Under the pieces are notes generated by a model, which worked only from the letters and a program-made list of their open reading frames with translations, did no database searches and was not told the origin of the DNA. Position numbers and translations under genes: made by a program. A stretch of DNA of 64,000 bases from Maylandia zebra. Its lineage: Eukaryota; Chordata; Actinopteri; Cichliformes; Cichlidae. The DNA lies in contig NC_135170.1 of the NCBI RefSeq assembly GCF_041146795.1, positions 3,641,017 to 3,705,016 of the forward strand. The letters run 5' to 3'. Numbering within the stretch: the stretch's first letter is position 1; each line of letters begins with the position of its first letter. Below are positions 18,886 to 29,965 of this stretch, in pieces.

Positions 18886-21267
18886 GGTACACACAACCTC
18901 AGATGAACAACAACATAACAGACAGAGGCTGAAGCTCTCCAAACCTGTCGTGAGGACCAAAAAACTGTGGAGCAACGAGGCTGTGGAGGAGCTTCGCACG
19001 TGTTTGGAGACCACAGACTGGGACACAATGAAGGCTGCTTCTAACAGCTTGGACGAGTTTACGGACACTGTCACCTCCTACATCCACTTCTGTGAGGACA
19101 GCATTGTGCCATCACGCACCAGGGTGAGTTATAACAATGACAAACCCTGGTTTACTCCTAAACTCAAAAAGCTGTGGCTGGAAAAGAGAAAGGCGTTCAG
19201 AAGCGGAGACAGGGACTGCTACAGAGAGGCCAAGTACAGGTTCACTAAGGAAGTGGACATTGCCAAACATCAGCACTCTGAGAAGATGCAGCAGCAGATC
19301 TCAGAGAATGACTCGGCCTCTGTGTGGAAAGGTTTTAGGAACATTACAAACTACAAGCCTAAAACCCCCCACTCCACTGATGACTTGCTCTTAGCCAACA
19401 CCCTTAACGACTTCTACTGCCGTTTTGACGAGCCATCAGGCAGCCTTCACACCTCCAACGGCCCCAACAATAGAGGCACTTTGGACACTCATTCCCCCAC
19501 CTCTCCCCCCTCCATAGAGCCATCACCACCTTCAAACTGTTTACCTGCAACACCAGCCCCCTCACCCCACACAAAAGAGGATTTCACACCACCTCCTCCG
19601 ACCACAACTCTTCATATTCATGAAGCAGATGTGAGGAAGCAGTTTAGGAGTCTAAATGCTCGGAAAGCTCCCGGCCCAGACGGCGTGTCTCCTGCCACCC
19701 TCAGACACTGTGCAAACGAGCTGGCCCCAGTGTTTTCTGGCATTTTCAACTCCTCACTGCAGGCATGTCATGTGCCTGCCTGCTTCAAGTCCTCTACCAT
19801 AATCCCTGTCCCCAAGAAACCTAGGATCACTGGACTAAATGACTACAGACCCGTGGCTCTGACATCTGTGGTCATGAAGTCATTTGAGCGCCTAGTTCTC
19901 TCCCATCTCAAGACCCTCACGGCCCCCCTCCTGGACCCCCTGCAGTTTGCATATAGAGCCAACAGGTCTGTAGACGACGCCATCAACATGGCCCTACACT
20001 TCATCCTGCAGCATCTGGACTCCCCAGGAACCTACGCCAGGATCCTGTTTGTGGACTTCAGCTCTGCCTTCAACACCATCCTTCCAGACCATCTCCGAGG
20101 CAAGCTTTCCCAGATGAATGTGCCTGATCCCATCTGCCGGTGGATCACTGACTTCCTGACGGACAGGAAGCAGCACGTGAGGCTGGGAAAGAATGTCTCG
20201 GACTCCCGGACCATCAGCACCGGCTCCCCTCAGGCTGTGTTCTTTCTCCTCTGCTCTTCTCCCTGTACACCAACTGCTGCACCTCCACCCACCAGTCTGT
20301 CAAGCTAATCAAGTTCGCAGATGACACCACCGTTATTGGGCTCATCTCTGACGGGGATGAGTCTGCCTACAGGAGGGAGGTTGAACGTCTGGTGACCTGG
20401 TGCAGCCACAACAACCTGGTGCTGAATGCCCAGAAGACAGTGGAGATTATTGTGGACTTCAGGAAGCACACAGCCCCACTCCCCCCCATCATCCTGACTG
20501 ACACCCCCATCACCTCTGTGGACTCATTCCGCTTCCTGGGCACCACCATCACCCAGGACCTGAAGTGGGAGCCCACCATCACCTCCGTCATCAAGAAAGC
20601 CCAGCAGAGGATGTACTTCCTGAGGCAGCTGAAGAAATTCAACCTGCCAACACGGACGATGATGCAATTCTACACTGCAATCATCGAGTCCATCCTCACC
20701 TCCTCCATCACCGTGTGGTACGCTGGAGCCACTATCAGGGACAAACAGAGACTGCAGCGTGTTGTGCGCTCTGCTGAGAAGGTGATTGGCTGCAGACTCC
20801 CATCTCTGCAGGACCTGTACACCTCCAGGACTCTGCGGCGTGCAGCCCGGATCTCAGCTGACCCTTCTCACCCTGGACACAGTCTGTTTGACCTGCTCCC
20901 CTCAGGCAGGAGGCTCCGGTCCATTCGCACCAGAACCTCTCGCCACAAGAACAGTTTCTTCCCCTCTGCTGTTGGACACATGAACAATAACCACATGACT
21001 GTCCCCGCCACTAACACATGACCCTACGCTGTGTCACTGCATCATTTCATGTCTGGCACTGATCACCACCTGCACTCATGTATATATCTTTCTAAGTAGC
21101 ACTCATAATTCTTATTCTCATGTATATATCACATGTATATCTCATGCACATATCTTTCTTTCTACATAGCACTTTAATTCTTATTGTTTGCACTGAAGCA
21201 CCGCAGCAATTTCCTAATGTTGTAAACCTCAACATCTGGCAATAAACCCTTTCTGATTCTGATTCTG
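18886..21267 (+). mobile_element. 5'-truncated L2-type LINE
   Basis: The copy begins within the pol gene, downstream of the endonuclease domain, and ends with AATAAACCC and TTCTGATTCTGATTCTGATT, a short tandem 3' tail typical of L2/CR1-group LINEs. It interrupts the Tc1-like element. The only clear damage in the coding part is one missing base near 20233, so the insertion is fairly young. The 5' truncation is the usual result of incomplete target-primed reverse transcription. Confidence 0.9.
18950..21021 (+). pseudogene. L2-type LINE pol (reverse transcriptase), frameshifted
   Basis: 18950-20232 gives the linker region (SYNNDKPWFTPKLKKL) and the first RT blocks: IIPVPKKP, NDYRPVALTSVVMKSFERLV, QFAYRANRSVDDA, FVDFSSAFNTI and STGSPQ. 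At 20233 one G of the conserved S-P-Q-G-C block is missing. The frame changes and continues as VLSPLLFSLYTN and then the catalytic F-A-D-D-T at about 20314, followed by the C-terminal region to the stop at 21019-21021. Catalytic D in F-V-D-F and the D-D pair are present, so only the frameshift and the missing 5' part inactivate it. The first ATG is not a natural start. Confidence 0.88.
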
Positions 21268-21654
21268 ATTAAACAATGATCTCAAACACATTCTGCTGCA
21301 AATCTGCAACCAAATGGCTAGGTGAAAAGATAAATGTAAAAAAACAACCAAAGTGTTGCAACGGCCCAGTCGACATCCAGACCTCAACCTGATTGAAATG
21401 CTGCAGTTGGGCCTTAAGAGAGCTGTGCATGAACCAATGTCTTCAAACCCTCAATGAAGTGAAGGCCAACATTCTTATCAACAGTGATTTAAGAACCTGA
21501 TAAAGTTATTGCTGCTTCTACAAGCTACTGAAGCATGAGGTGTTCTTAGTTTCCACACACTTTGTGGTTCATCTGAGCTCGTGAAGACCAGATCATTTCT
21601 ATTATGTTCTTATATGTCAAACCTTAAAAATGAGAGAATGTGCACTTTCTTCCT

Positions 21655-21806
21655 TTAATGTTTTCCATTTCAATCGTGAGCTGTGACCTCCAGAAACAGT
21701 TGAGCAAAATGAGACTTTCCTTTTTAAGATGATTTAAGAATCTTCTGTCATACTTGCCATAGACCAGGGGTCAGCAACCTTTAACAACCAAAGAGCCACT
21801 TGGAGC
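21655..21806. repeat. Segment duplicated at 36411-36548
   Basis: About 110 bases of flanking DNA plus the first bases of the hAT element at 21765 recur without visible mismatch at 36411-36548. The other copy lacks ACCAGGGGTCAG, that is, the first ten bases of the element and the two bases before it. Confidence 0.9.
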
Positions 21807-23026
21807 CGGTTTCCACGCAAAAGAAAACGCTGGGAGCCGCAAATACTTTTTGACATCTAAAATGAAGATAACACTGTATATATTGTTTTTTACTTTTATG
21901 CTTTGTGTGAACAACTAAAGTAAGTAAGTAAAGTTTATTTATTAAGCGCTTTTCACAGACAGGCAGTCACAAAGCGCTGTACACAAATATTAAAATAAAC
22001 AATTCAATCAATAGACATTATACACAATGTAAAAGATCAAATGTACATAATGTAAAGAATATAAAATATGTAGATCAACAAAAGGCTTGTTTGAAAAGAA
22101 AAGTTTTTAACTGCTTTTTAAAAGAATCCACAGAGCAACTAAGGTGTGTTGCTTATGAAATCCATGAAGTGCTACAGAGAAAATTACATTTTATTTATGT
22201 AATTAACACATTTTGAACTCTTAAAGAAACATAACAAAAGGAAAGCTGAACTAAAATGATCCAGCAAACAAACTGTTGTGAGTCGCCACCCTTATATCGC
22301 CTTTGTGTTTTTGGAGCCTTGAACCGACTTTTAAAAATATTTGGAAAAAAAAGCACTATGCTGCTAAAAAATGAAAAATAGATATTTGCAAAATTCTGCC
22401 TAAATATGTATTTTACCTGGTTAATGTGTGTGGCGGGGCGTGGTCTGCAGCGCCGCCGCAGGGGAGGCGACGCACCTGAGCGGCACCCGCAATCACGCCT
22501 CGCCGCCTGAAAGTCTGTGCTCTCTCTGCTGTTGTGTTTGTGTGTGTCGGGCTGTGAGCTGCAAAGCTACAGCCGGCTGTGTGTGTACAGCAGGTCGGGG
22601 CTGTACGAAGTCAGTTTACGCAGGACTGTAAGCTGTCGTCTGTGAGGCGTGAGCATGTTTGTTTTTAACATAGTTCACGGTGGAGCTGCTGACATAATGT
22701 GGATCCAAAGATCCATAATTGGCCTACCTGGGTTTGAAAGTCTCGATAAATGCAGGCGTTTCGGCGGGTACACCGGCTTCTGCGAGTGTGACGCTTATTA
22801 TGAGCGATGAAAAAAAATAATAGAATATAATTGTATTTTTATATTTCAATATCACAATAATCTTCTAATTTAGAACTACAAGTTAAAAAAAGAAATAAAC
22901 ACAAATAAAATACACTTCAGCTAAATACTTCTAATTTATTTTCCCAAACCACCCGGAGCCGCAAAATAAAGACTAAAGAGCCGCATACGGCTCCGGAGCC
23001 GCGGGTTGCCGACCCCTGCCATAGAC
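21757..23026. mobile_element. Non-autonomous hAT element with 8-bp TSD
   Basis: The element spans 21765-23018 between direct repeats CCATAGAC. The ends are CAGGGGTCAGCAACC and, inverted, CAGGGGTCGGCAACC, followed on both sides by AAAGAGCC/GGCTCTTTAG-type words. It has no transposase. Inside, 21918-22200 carries another fish repeat (AAGCGCTTTTCACAGAC). 22430-22640 is a GC-rich stretch with many TGTG words that looks unlike the rest. Confidence 0.93.
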
Positions 23027-24960
23027 GTTTATTAAAAACATTACAGTGCAATCATTTCTATGGCTCTGCAGGGAAAAAAGATATATAGTTTCAGCTGTGA
23101 TTCTCCTTCCGTCTGACATGCCGAGCTAGGACATTTCAATCCAACTCAGAGGTTTAAACGGTCAGCTTCTAATAGCGAAGAACAGGAAAAACTGAGGGTG
23201 AAGGGTCAAATACAAAAGAGGGGAAATTTCATGAAGCTCTAACTTTCTCTGTTAGTGCAGTAAGGCAGCTTTGTTTTCTTTTCTTTGTTGTTATTTCGGT
23301 GCAATTTAATAATTAGTTTCCCCACTTCACGTACAAGTTGGTAAAAATGATATTAACATTATTGTCATGCTTTGCAACCTAACCAAAATTATGCAACAGC
23401 GCAGTAGACATATTTACATGTGCTTGTGTAATTATTAAGTGTTGCTGCACTTTGTTCAGGTCAGCCAGCTTCAGGGTCGTTCTTTGCCACAGTTTGGCTT
23501 CCAGGGAAAATTTCTCAGGCAACTGATTTACTAGAAATGAGTAACTGGTTTCACCTGTGTTAAAAAATCGGCAAATGGATAATGGAGCTGATTGTCTCAA
23601 CATTTGAAGCAGCTAAAAATATCCAACCAGTATCCATCACCACACAGTGATAGAAGGTTTTAGAACAAATACAGAGCTAACATATTAACTGTAGCTGTGC
23701 TTCTATGCAGAGGTTGTATGTTCAGCTTTCTACAATGACAAACCCACAGTGACTGGCTGGTAGGTGCCAGTGGATTTATGATGGAGGAGCATGAAGTCCT
23801 CTATGATTCATGGCTGCTTAGGCACAGTGAGTCCACTGCCAACACACACTGCACCCACCTGATAAATCGCAGCTATGGATGCCCACTTGTGTATGTAGGG
23901 ATGGGACTGGTTCCTTTTTGTGTTTCAGTCACAGTGAAATGCCATTTTCAACATTACATTACTCCCCCTGAGAACACACTGTACCTTTAGTGGTGACATC
24001 ATCCTTTTCCAGCAGTAGATTTAGATGAAGATGCTACCCAGTGCAATAAACCACAAATATAGGAGTTTATCACTCCCATGGAGAAAATGGTCTTTCTTTC
24101 TGACATACTAATGCTTTTAAAAACATTTTCTGCTGCAACATCTCAACAGGAGATAAGATAAAGACAAGGAAGACTGGTGATCTATTCATATCAGGAACAT
24201 CAGCAGGTTTCTAGCACAGGAAGTAATAAATTCAGCCCTCGTGTTTGCACTACAGGTTGCTTTCATGAGTATTTCTGTGTTTTTGTGGTGGGGGAATTTT
24301 TCCTCGTTCCAACGATGTAAACAAAAACATTGCTTTCCGTAATGACTAGAAATCTTTTTGTCCTACTGTTCATTTACAGTACAGGACAGGTTTTGTTTGG
24401 TTATGATTGTTTTGCAAGAAATACTTCAATCACAGTCTTGATTAAAATGTTATATGAGAACTGTGGCACCATGTGTGACCAGATATTGGCATGTAGTCGT
24501 CGCCAGACTGTCATCAAACATGTGAAGTTTGGGACAGACTGGACAAAATACATTTTTAGAGATGAAAATCTTATGTTCAGTGGTAAATGATCAAAATTCC
24601 ACCACAAACATGACTTTGATGAAGATGTCCCTTTCTGAAGTAACCCCAAAAAGTTCCTGAAGTAACCAAATGGAATTTAACCAGTGACCTCTCACTTTGC
24701 AGGCGAATGTGTAAACCAGCGATGTCTGGAAAACACTAAAACGTGCCAAAATATCATTTTACATTCAAAATGGCGGACTTCCAGACTTCCTCTTTGGATT
24801 GGGTTCATTAAATCTATGTTTAATAAATGTCATACATGTATTTGTGTACAGTGCTTTGTGACTGCCTGTCTGTGAAACAGTGTCAGGAGTCAGACAGAAT
24901 GTTTTTAAAAATACATTTTTATGCCAGATGATTTCTTTAAGCTGCTAAAACTCTTTTGAG
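23027..24960. other. No gene recognised
   Basis: Moderately AT-rich DNA. Several frames of 60-90 codons have no similarity that I recognise and no splice context. Confidence 0.5.
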
Positions 24961-25293
24961 ATGCTTATGATAAAAATTGGAAGAGAACAGCCCACATACG
25001 GCATTTTAATTTATCGTCCACCTGGGTCTGCTGCGTCTTTTCTGTCAGACCTACAAGACTTTTTAACTTCCACTATTAAAATGGGCATGGTTATCATTGT
25101 TGGAGATTTCAACATTCATGTGGATGACTCAACAAACAGTACCACTAAGGGGTTCCTGAGCATTATGGACTCTTTCAACTTTGTTCAGCATGTAGCAGGG
25201 GCTACTCATACGGCTGGGCACACTCTGGACTTGGTCTTCACCTATGGTGTTTCCCTTGACCACTTGAATTTAAATTACCTAAGTTGTTTTTAG
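24961..25293 (+). pseudogene. LINE (L2-like) endonuclease domain fragment
   Basis: The frame reads ILIYRPPG, then VIIVGDFNIHVDD, FVQHVAGATHTAGHTLDLVF. G-D-F-N-I-H and H-T-L-D-L-V are signature motifs of the C-terminal half of apurinic endonucleases of L2/CR1-group LINEs. Upstream endonuclease motifs and the reverse transcriptase are absent, so it is a stranded piece. It covers the domain that the LINE copy at 18886 lacks. Confidence 0.8.
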
Positions 25294-25752
25294 CAACCAT
25301 AAGTCATTAATAGTTCACTGAGGCAAGGCTGTGTTCCGTCCTATTTTAATACAGGTGCCCATGGACCTCAAAACATGAGTGCAGCGGCAAAATGATAGAT
25401 TAACAGAATTGGGACGACAAACAGGCCAGTCTTTGGCTTGAAATTTGACAGCTTGACCTCTCATTATGTCCTTAGCCTGAGAAGAAGCTTAAAGGACAGT
25501 CAACCTTGTGATGAAGACAGAAGACAGACAGAACATCGTGGACTTGAAGAATTAACAGCAGGCAAAAGTCAGTGCAAGTGACCTATAACACTGAAGGGAC
25601 AAGCAGCAGCATGTATGAACACCACTGATGGAACCTGCGCTTTGAATCACAAGCTGGGAACTTAACCAGTGACATGACTATTTGAAGGCACTGGACGTGA
25701 TATTTGCCATGCTGGGAGTTAACCTAAAAGAAAAGACTGAAAAGATCAAGAG

Positions 25753-25933
<181 letters not shown>

Positions 25934-26190
25934 TAAATTATCATACTAACCGGAATCACTACACCAGAAATTCTAATATCAAATTAATGCTAATTCCATA
26001 TATGAAGATAGTGGCACATAGAGATAATAGTACCTTATTTTAAAAGTTTTGAAAACTCCTTGGTAAACAGTGTTCAAAATCAAACAAATGCTAGTAGCAA
26101 CAGTTGTGTTAGAGTACATTTGAAGAGAAGTAACAGAACAGAGCTTCGGGATCAGAAAGTCCTTCTCTGATCAGCTCATCACTCAGAGTC

Positions 26191-28531
26191 TCATTTATCA
26201 GCTTTTTCTCTGGTAGCTCTCTTCTTTTTTCCCTTTTTTTGGTTTTTGTTGTTGTTTGCAACTTGCTCCCATCCCTCCTCACTGGAGGAACTCATACCAG
26301 AGGAACGCTCCCCAGTAGAGGGAACCTCAACTCTCAGGACAGAGGATCCCTCTCCAGAAGAAGGATTACAAACAGTCTTCAGGTTCTCATATAATTTCTT
26401 CTTTTCTCCTCTCAGTGTTTTCTGTACTTCTTCAATCGTGTCTCCATCTGCCAGCCGATGAAGGAGAGGTCCACAGTAAAGCCTGACAAAGCAGAAAATC
26501 TCAGTTAAAGTTGATGAAGTGTGTTAACCATCTGTGGAGCAAATCATTGGTCTGGTGTTTACCGGGCAAACTGAGGTTCTGGTAGAGGGGAAAGCAGCAG
26601 CTGGTTCAGGTGGAGGCTCTGCCTCATGCAGCACTGCCATTGGCTGAAAGCATGAGCCACACATGGCTTCCAGTTACTCACACCTTCATCGTTTAAAACT
26701 TTCATCTTCCTCTCAAACTCGTCCTCTACAGACAAAAAAAGAAAAAGTTTCAGTGACACAGAACCAGAGACCAGCAGCAGTTTGTCTTCTTGTTCAGGCT
26801 CATGTGGAAGCATCAGTGCTGCTACTGTCACACAAACTCTGACTACAGTCCATCTGCTGACTGCTTTCAGAGAGACTAACCTGCTGACAGGTGACTGTAA
26901 ATAATAAACAGAATAATCACATTTATGGAGCTGAAACTGTAAAAGTTTCATCCGAGTAGAATATATGGAATATATAAAGTGACATGTAGCTATATTTCAT
27001 TGTTAATATTCATCATGTTACCCCGTGAGACTAACCTGGACCATCGGGCTTACACACAAACCACAGCAGGAGGGCGTGGAGGCAGTGGTGCTGTTGTAGA
27101 CTCTTGAACCAGAAAACAGTCACATAGACTGGCAGCTTCAGCTGGTTGGGGATGTTTTCTAAGACTGAAGTCTGAACCTCCAGAGCTTCTTCAAACACCC
27201 TGCGACGCTCATCCTGCATAGAGAGGTACTACACAGACAATATGCTTACATGTACCACAGAAACATGTCTACCTGTCAGAGTAATTAAACGCATATTTAA
27301 TGATTAACCTCAGTACCTTATGCAGACGCTGTAGTTTCAGTTGTTTCTGTTCATGACTGCTGGGAGGTATTGGTCGGACATGGTAGTATTTGATCTCTTC
27401 TCCATCCCTGTCATATTCAGTAATCTTATCTCCTGTTAACAGTCCATAGAAGTACTGTCTGATGCGGTAAGCAGCTTGATAACTACTGTGCTGTGAAAAG
27501 TCCTCCACAAGTGGGGTCAGCATCATTGTCTTCCGACCCACAACACTTGTGGCGAAACTGGTGAGTTCTCCGTGCTCAACTTTTTTACACACCCATGGTG
27601 GCAACTTGGAACTTGGTTGTTTTTTGTTTTTTTCTGGTTCAACATATCTTTCAATGGCGAATTTGAATGTTTGGTTCTCTTTTTTTCCAACATACTTTAA
27701 AGCTTTACTCAGAGCACGTTCTCTCTTCCGTGAATCATTCAAGCCATCCAGGTTCACTTTACTTAAAAAGCGGAGCATACCATCCAGTCTTTTAATGCTG
27801 GACTCACCAGGTGAAGATGATTCCTTTGCAAAAGCGCCATAGTCTTCTAATTTTGAATAATCATTTCCTGCTATTGAAGCAAAGACTGGCATGAGAGCAG
27901 GGTCCAATTCAAAATGCTCACAAAACGTTGAACGTGTGTAGATCTTAGCAGGAATTTTTCCATCCTCTTCTTTTTTCCACTCAAAGTTGTGGAGATTAAG
28001 GAAACCTTTGTGCACATCAAAGATGTAAAAATCCTTGTCAATGGACAGCACAGCACATTGTTCCTGATTTGCCTTAGAAACAACCTCAGGGTCTGCCTCT
28101 CCTAAACACACTTCAAACTCTATTTTTTCTTCCTTTAAGATTTCTAGGAATACATCTTTGACCAGAGGTGGTAACACATTATATCCCTCTGGTAAAGTGC
28201 CATCAGGCTCAGTTTCTGCTATTGTCTTTGCTTTTTTCAGTTTATATTTTAGACGAGACACATTTTTTTCATGCTTCTCGGGTCCTGAGCCTCCATCCAG
28301 GATGACGTACGGATTGACTTCACAGTCCTGCAGAGTCTTAAAGAACTTACAGACCTCATGTTTGAATCCAGGATAATCCCCTCCACATCTCTGGTCCAGC
28401 TTTGGATCAGATGTATAATACAAAAAATAGTAAAGAGCATTACCATCAATGATGAGATCTGTTTTTTCTACCTTAACGTCTTCACAGAGACTCAAAACAT
28501 CTATCATTTTCTTTAACGCTGAAACCTCCAT
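26191..28531 (-). CDS. aste1-like: Asteroid homolog 1-like protein (XPG/FEN-type nuclease), four exons
   Basis: Exons are 28531-27317, 27213-27036, 26725-26563 and 26482-26191. All introns are GT-AG, the phases fit (0, 1, 2) and they give 615 residues. The protein has an XPG-N-like start (DLIIDGNALYY) and an XPG-I-like block (CLGEADPEVV, VLSIDKDFYIFD). All seven acidic positions expected from FEN1 can be placed: D29, D79, E145, D147 (Glu in FEN1), D165, D167 and D224. The C-terminus is lysine-rich (NQKKGKKKRATREK). Length is slightly below human ASTE1 (about 680, from memory). ASTE1 has been linked to double-strand-break repair; teleosts have several paralogs, so the exact orthology and role here are open. 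There is no sign of decay. Confidence 0.9.
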
Positions 28532-28595
28532 GATTCCTTAAAGTGTGGATAAAGATGAGCAGTGGTTATTGTGCTAATGCCTCTGTGTCTGCAGA

Positions 28596-28603
28596 TATTT
28601 ATA
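28596..28603 (-). promoter_or_regulatory. TATA box of the asteroid-like gene
   Basis: TATAAATA on the - strand lies 65 bases upstream of the ATG, giving a predicted short 5' leader of about 35 bases. About 40-50 bases further upstream are CACCC/GT-box words, and AGGTGTGA, a T-box-like half-site, overlaps the small palindrome AGTCACA...TGTGACT at 28637-28655. Confidence 0.6.
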
Positions 28604-28652
28604 CTACTAGAGTGCACACCCACACCGACAGAACCAGTCACACCTGTTGTGA

Positions 28653-28689
28653 CTAATCTAACATTCCTATCTTAGGAATGTTAGATTAG
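28653..28689. repeat. 17-bp perfect inverted repeat at a LINE 5' junction
   Basis: CTAATCTAACATTCCTA (28653-28669) faces its exact complement (28673-28689) across three bases. LINE sequence begins immediately after the right arm. Confidence 0.95.
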
Positions 28690-29595
28690 GACTGGTGCCA
28701 GCTGAACTACCTCCAGATCAACGCCAGTAAAACCAAGGAGCTGGTGGTAGACTTCCGCAGGCACAAACATTCTCCACTGCAACCACTGAACATCCAAGGT
28801 ATGGACATTGAGGCTGTGGACAGCTACAGGTACCTTGGTGTTCATCTGAACAATAGACTGGACTGGACTCATAACTCAGACGCCCTCTACAGGAAAGGGC
28901 AGAGCAGGCTGTACCTGCTGCGGAGACTCAGGTCGTTTGGGGTGGAGGGCCCACTCCTGAAGACCTTCTATGACTCTGTGGTGGCTTCTGCTATCTTTTA
29001 TGGTGTGGTCTGCTGGGGCGGCAGCATCTCTGCTGGGGACAGGAAGAGACTGAACAGGGTGATCCGAAGGGCCAGCTCTGTTCTAGGATGCCCTCTGGAC
29101 CCAGTGGAGGTGGTGAGTGACAGGAGAACGGCGGCTAAGCTGTCATCCCTGATGGACAACGTCTCCCACCCCATGCAGCAGACTGTGACAGCACTGAGCA
29201 GCTCCTTCAGTGGGAGACTGCGGCACCCACGGTGTGGGACGGAGAGATTTCGCAGGTCTTTCCTCCCCACTGCTGTCAGACTCCACAACAAAGACTTTAA
29301 CTGAACAAACACACACATCCATACATATGCAATAATACTAAGTGCAATAATCCTTTCTGTCATCGTTGTATTTTTACTCAGTTGTATATAGCATTTGTAT
29401 TTGTATTCTATTTTTTATCTTATTGTATATTTATTTTATTTTATTCTATTCTGTACAGTTGTGTACTGTATTTATTCTTATTGTATCCTAATTTTTGCCT
29501 CATAACTTTTGCACTGTCCACTTCCTGCTGTGACAAAACAAATTTCCCACGTGTGAGACTAATAAAGGTTATCTTATCTTATCTTATCTTATCTT
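28690..29595 (+). mobile_element. 5'-truncated CR1/Rex1/L2-group LINE
   Basis: From the first base it reads LNYLQINASKTKELVVDF with one frame change to MVDFRRHKHSPLQPL, VDSYRYLGVHLNNRLDW, then the C-terminal block TFYDSVVASAIFYGVVCWGG and a stop at 29302-29304. These are the thumb and C-terminal motifs of CR1/L2-group reverse transcriptases. The 3' untranslated part ends AATAAAGG plus tandem ATCTT units to 29595. It differs in family from the LINE at 18886 (different tail). It lies head-to-head with the asteroid-like gene, about 90 bases upstream of its TATA box. Confidence 0.88.
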
Positions 29596-29734
29596 ACTTT
29601 TTTGGTTTAATTTCTTTAATCTTCACGTTGTGGTTTTCTGTTTCATTTCACCCTGTGGAGCAAAATCAAACATGTTTTATTAACGTTCCAGTTGTTAATA
29701 AAGCAAAGGTACTTTGTGTCCATCACAAAGCTCA

Positions 29735-29965
29735 ACCCTGCCATGAACTAAAAACTGCTGCAACACGAGCGTCACCGTCCACAGTGAAGCCAGTGTTATA
29801 TGACCATGGACTGTGAGCATGCCAACTAAGAAAGAAGCAACGGCTCCAAAACATCTTGGACCGACATCTTGAAGCTCGACTGTCGCAGCTCCTCGTTATG
29901 GACGAGCGAAATGTCTTTTGGAGAAAGGTTAAATGGGCAGATGGCACAGCTGGCTGTTTCAACAG
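29735..29965 (+). pseudogene. Tc1-like transposase fragment
   Basis: The words AACACGAGCGTCACCGTCCA, ATATGACCATGGACTG and GACGAGCGAAATGTCTTTTG follow the helix-turn-helix to first-D region of a teleost Tc1-like transposase. Small deletions disrupt the frame, and no inverted ends are visible. Confidence 0.5.

Larger units (their letters stand above)
10725..21570 (+). mobile_element. Old Tc1-like transposon split in three by Gypsy and L2 insertions
   Basis: Three blocks follow one Tc1-like consensus in order. The first, about 10725-10911, includes GCCAGGTGCTACTAATCAAA. The second, 18455-18885, includes ACACAATGCC, GCCCATCAATCT and ACCCAAGAGCTACGTCTCAG. The third, about 21268-21570, includes CCAGACCTCAACCTGATTGA, the DDE-region motif P-D-L-N-P-I-E. 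The Gypsy element sits at the TTAA of TGTTTGTTAACACAATGCC, and the L2-type LINE sits after the words AGCTTGGCTCAAATTGGG. Many substitutions and gaps relative to the expected transposase show that it is inactive and older than both insertions. Confidence 0.75.

Noticed and set aside
28744-29304. Host gene with reverse-transcriptase-like frame
   Set aside because: The frame is the C-terminal part of a LINE with a LINE-type 3' tail of ATCTT units.
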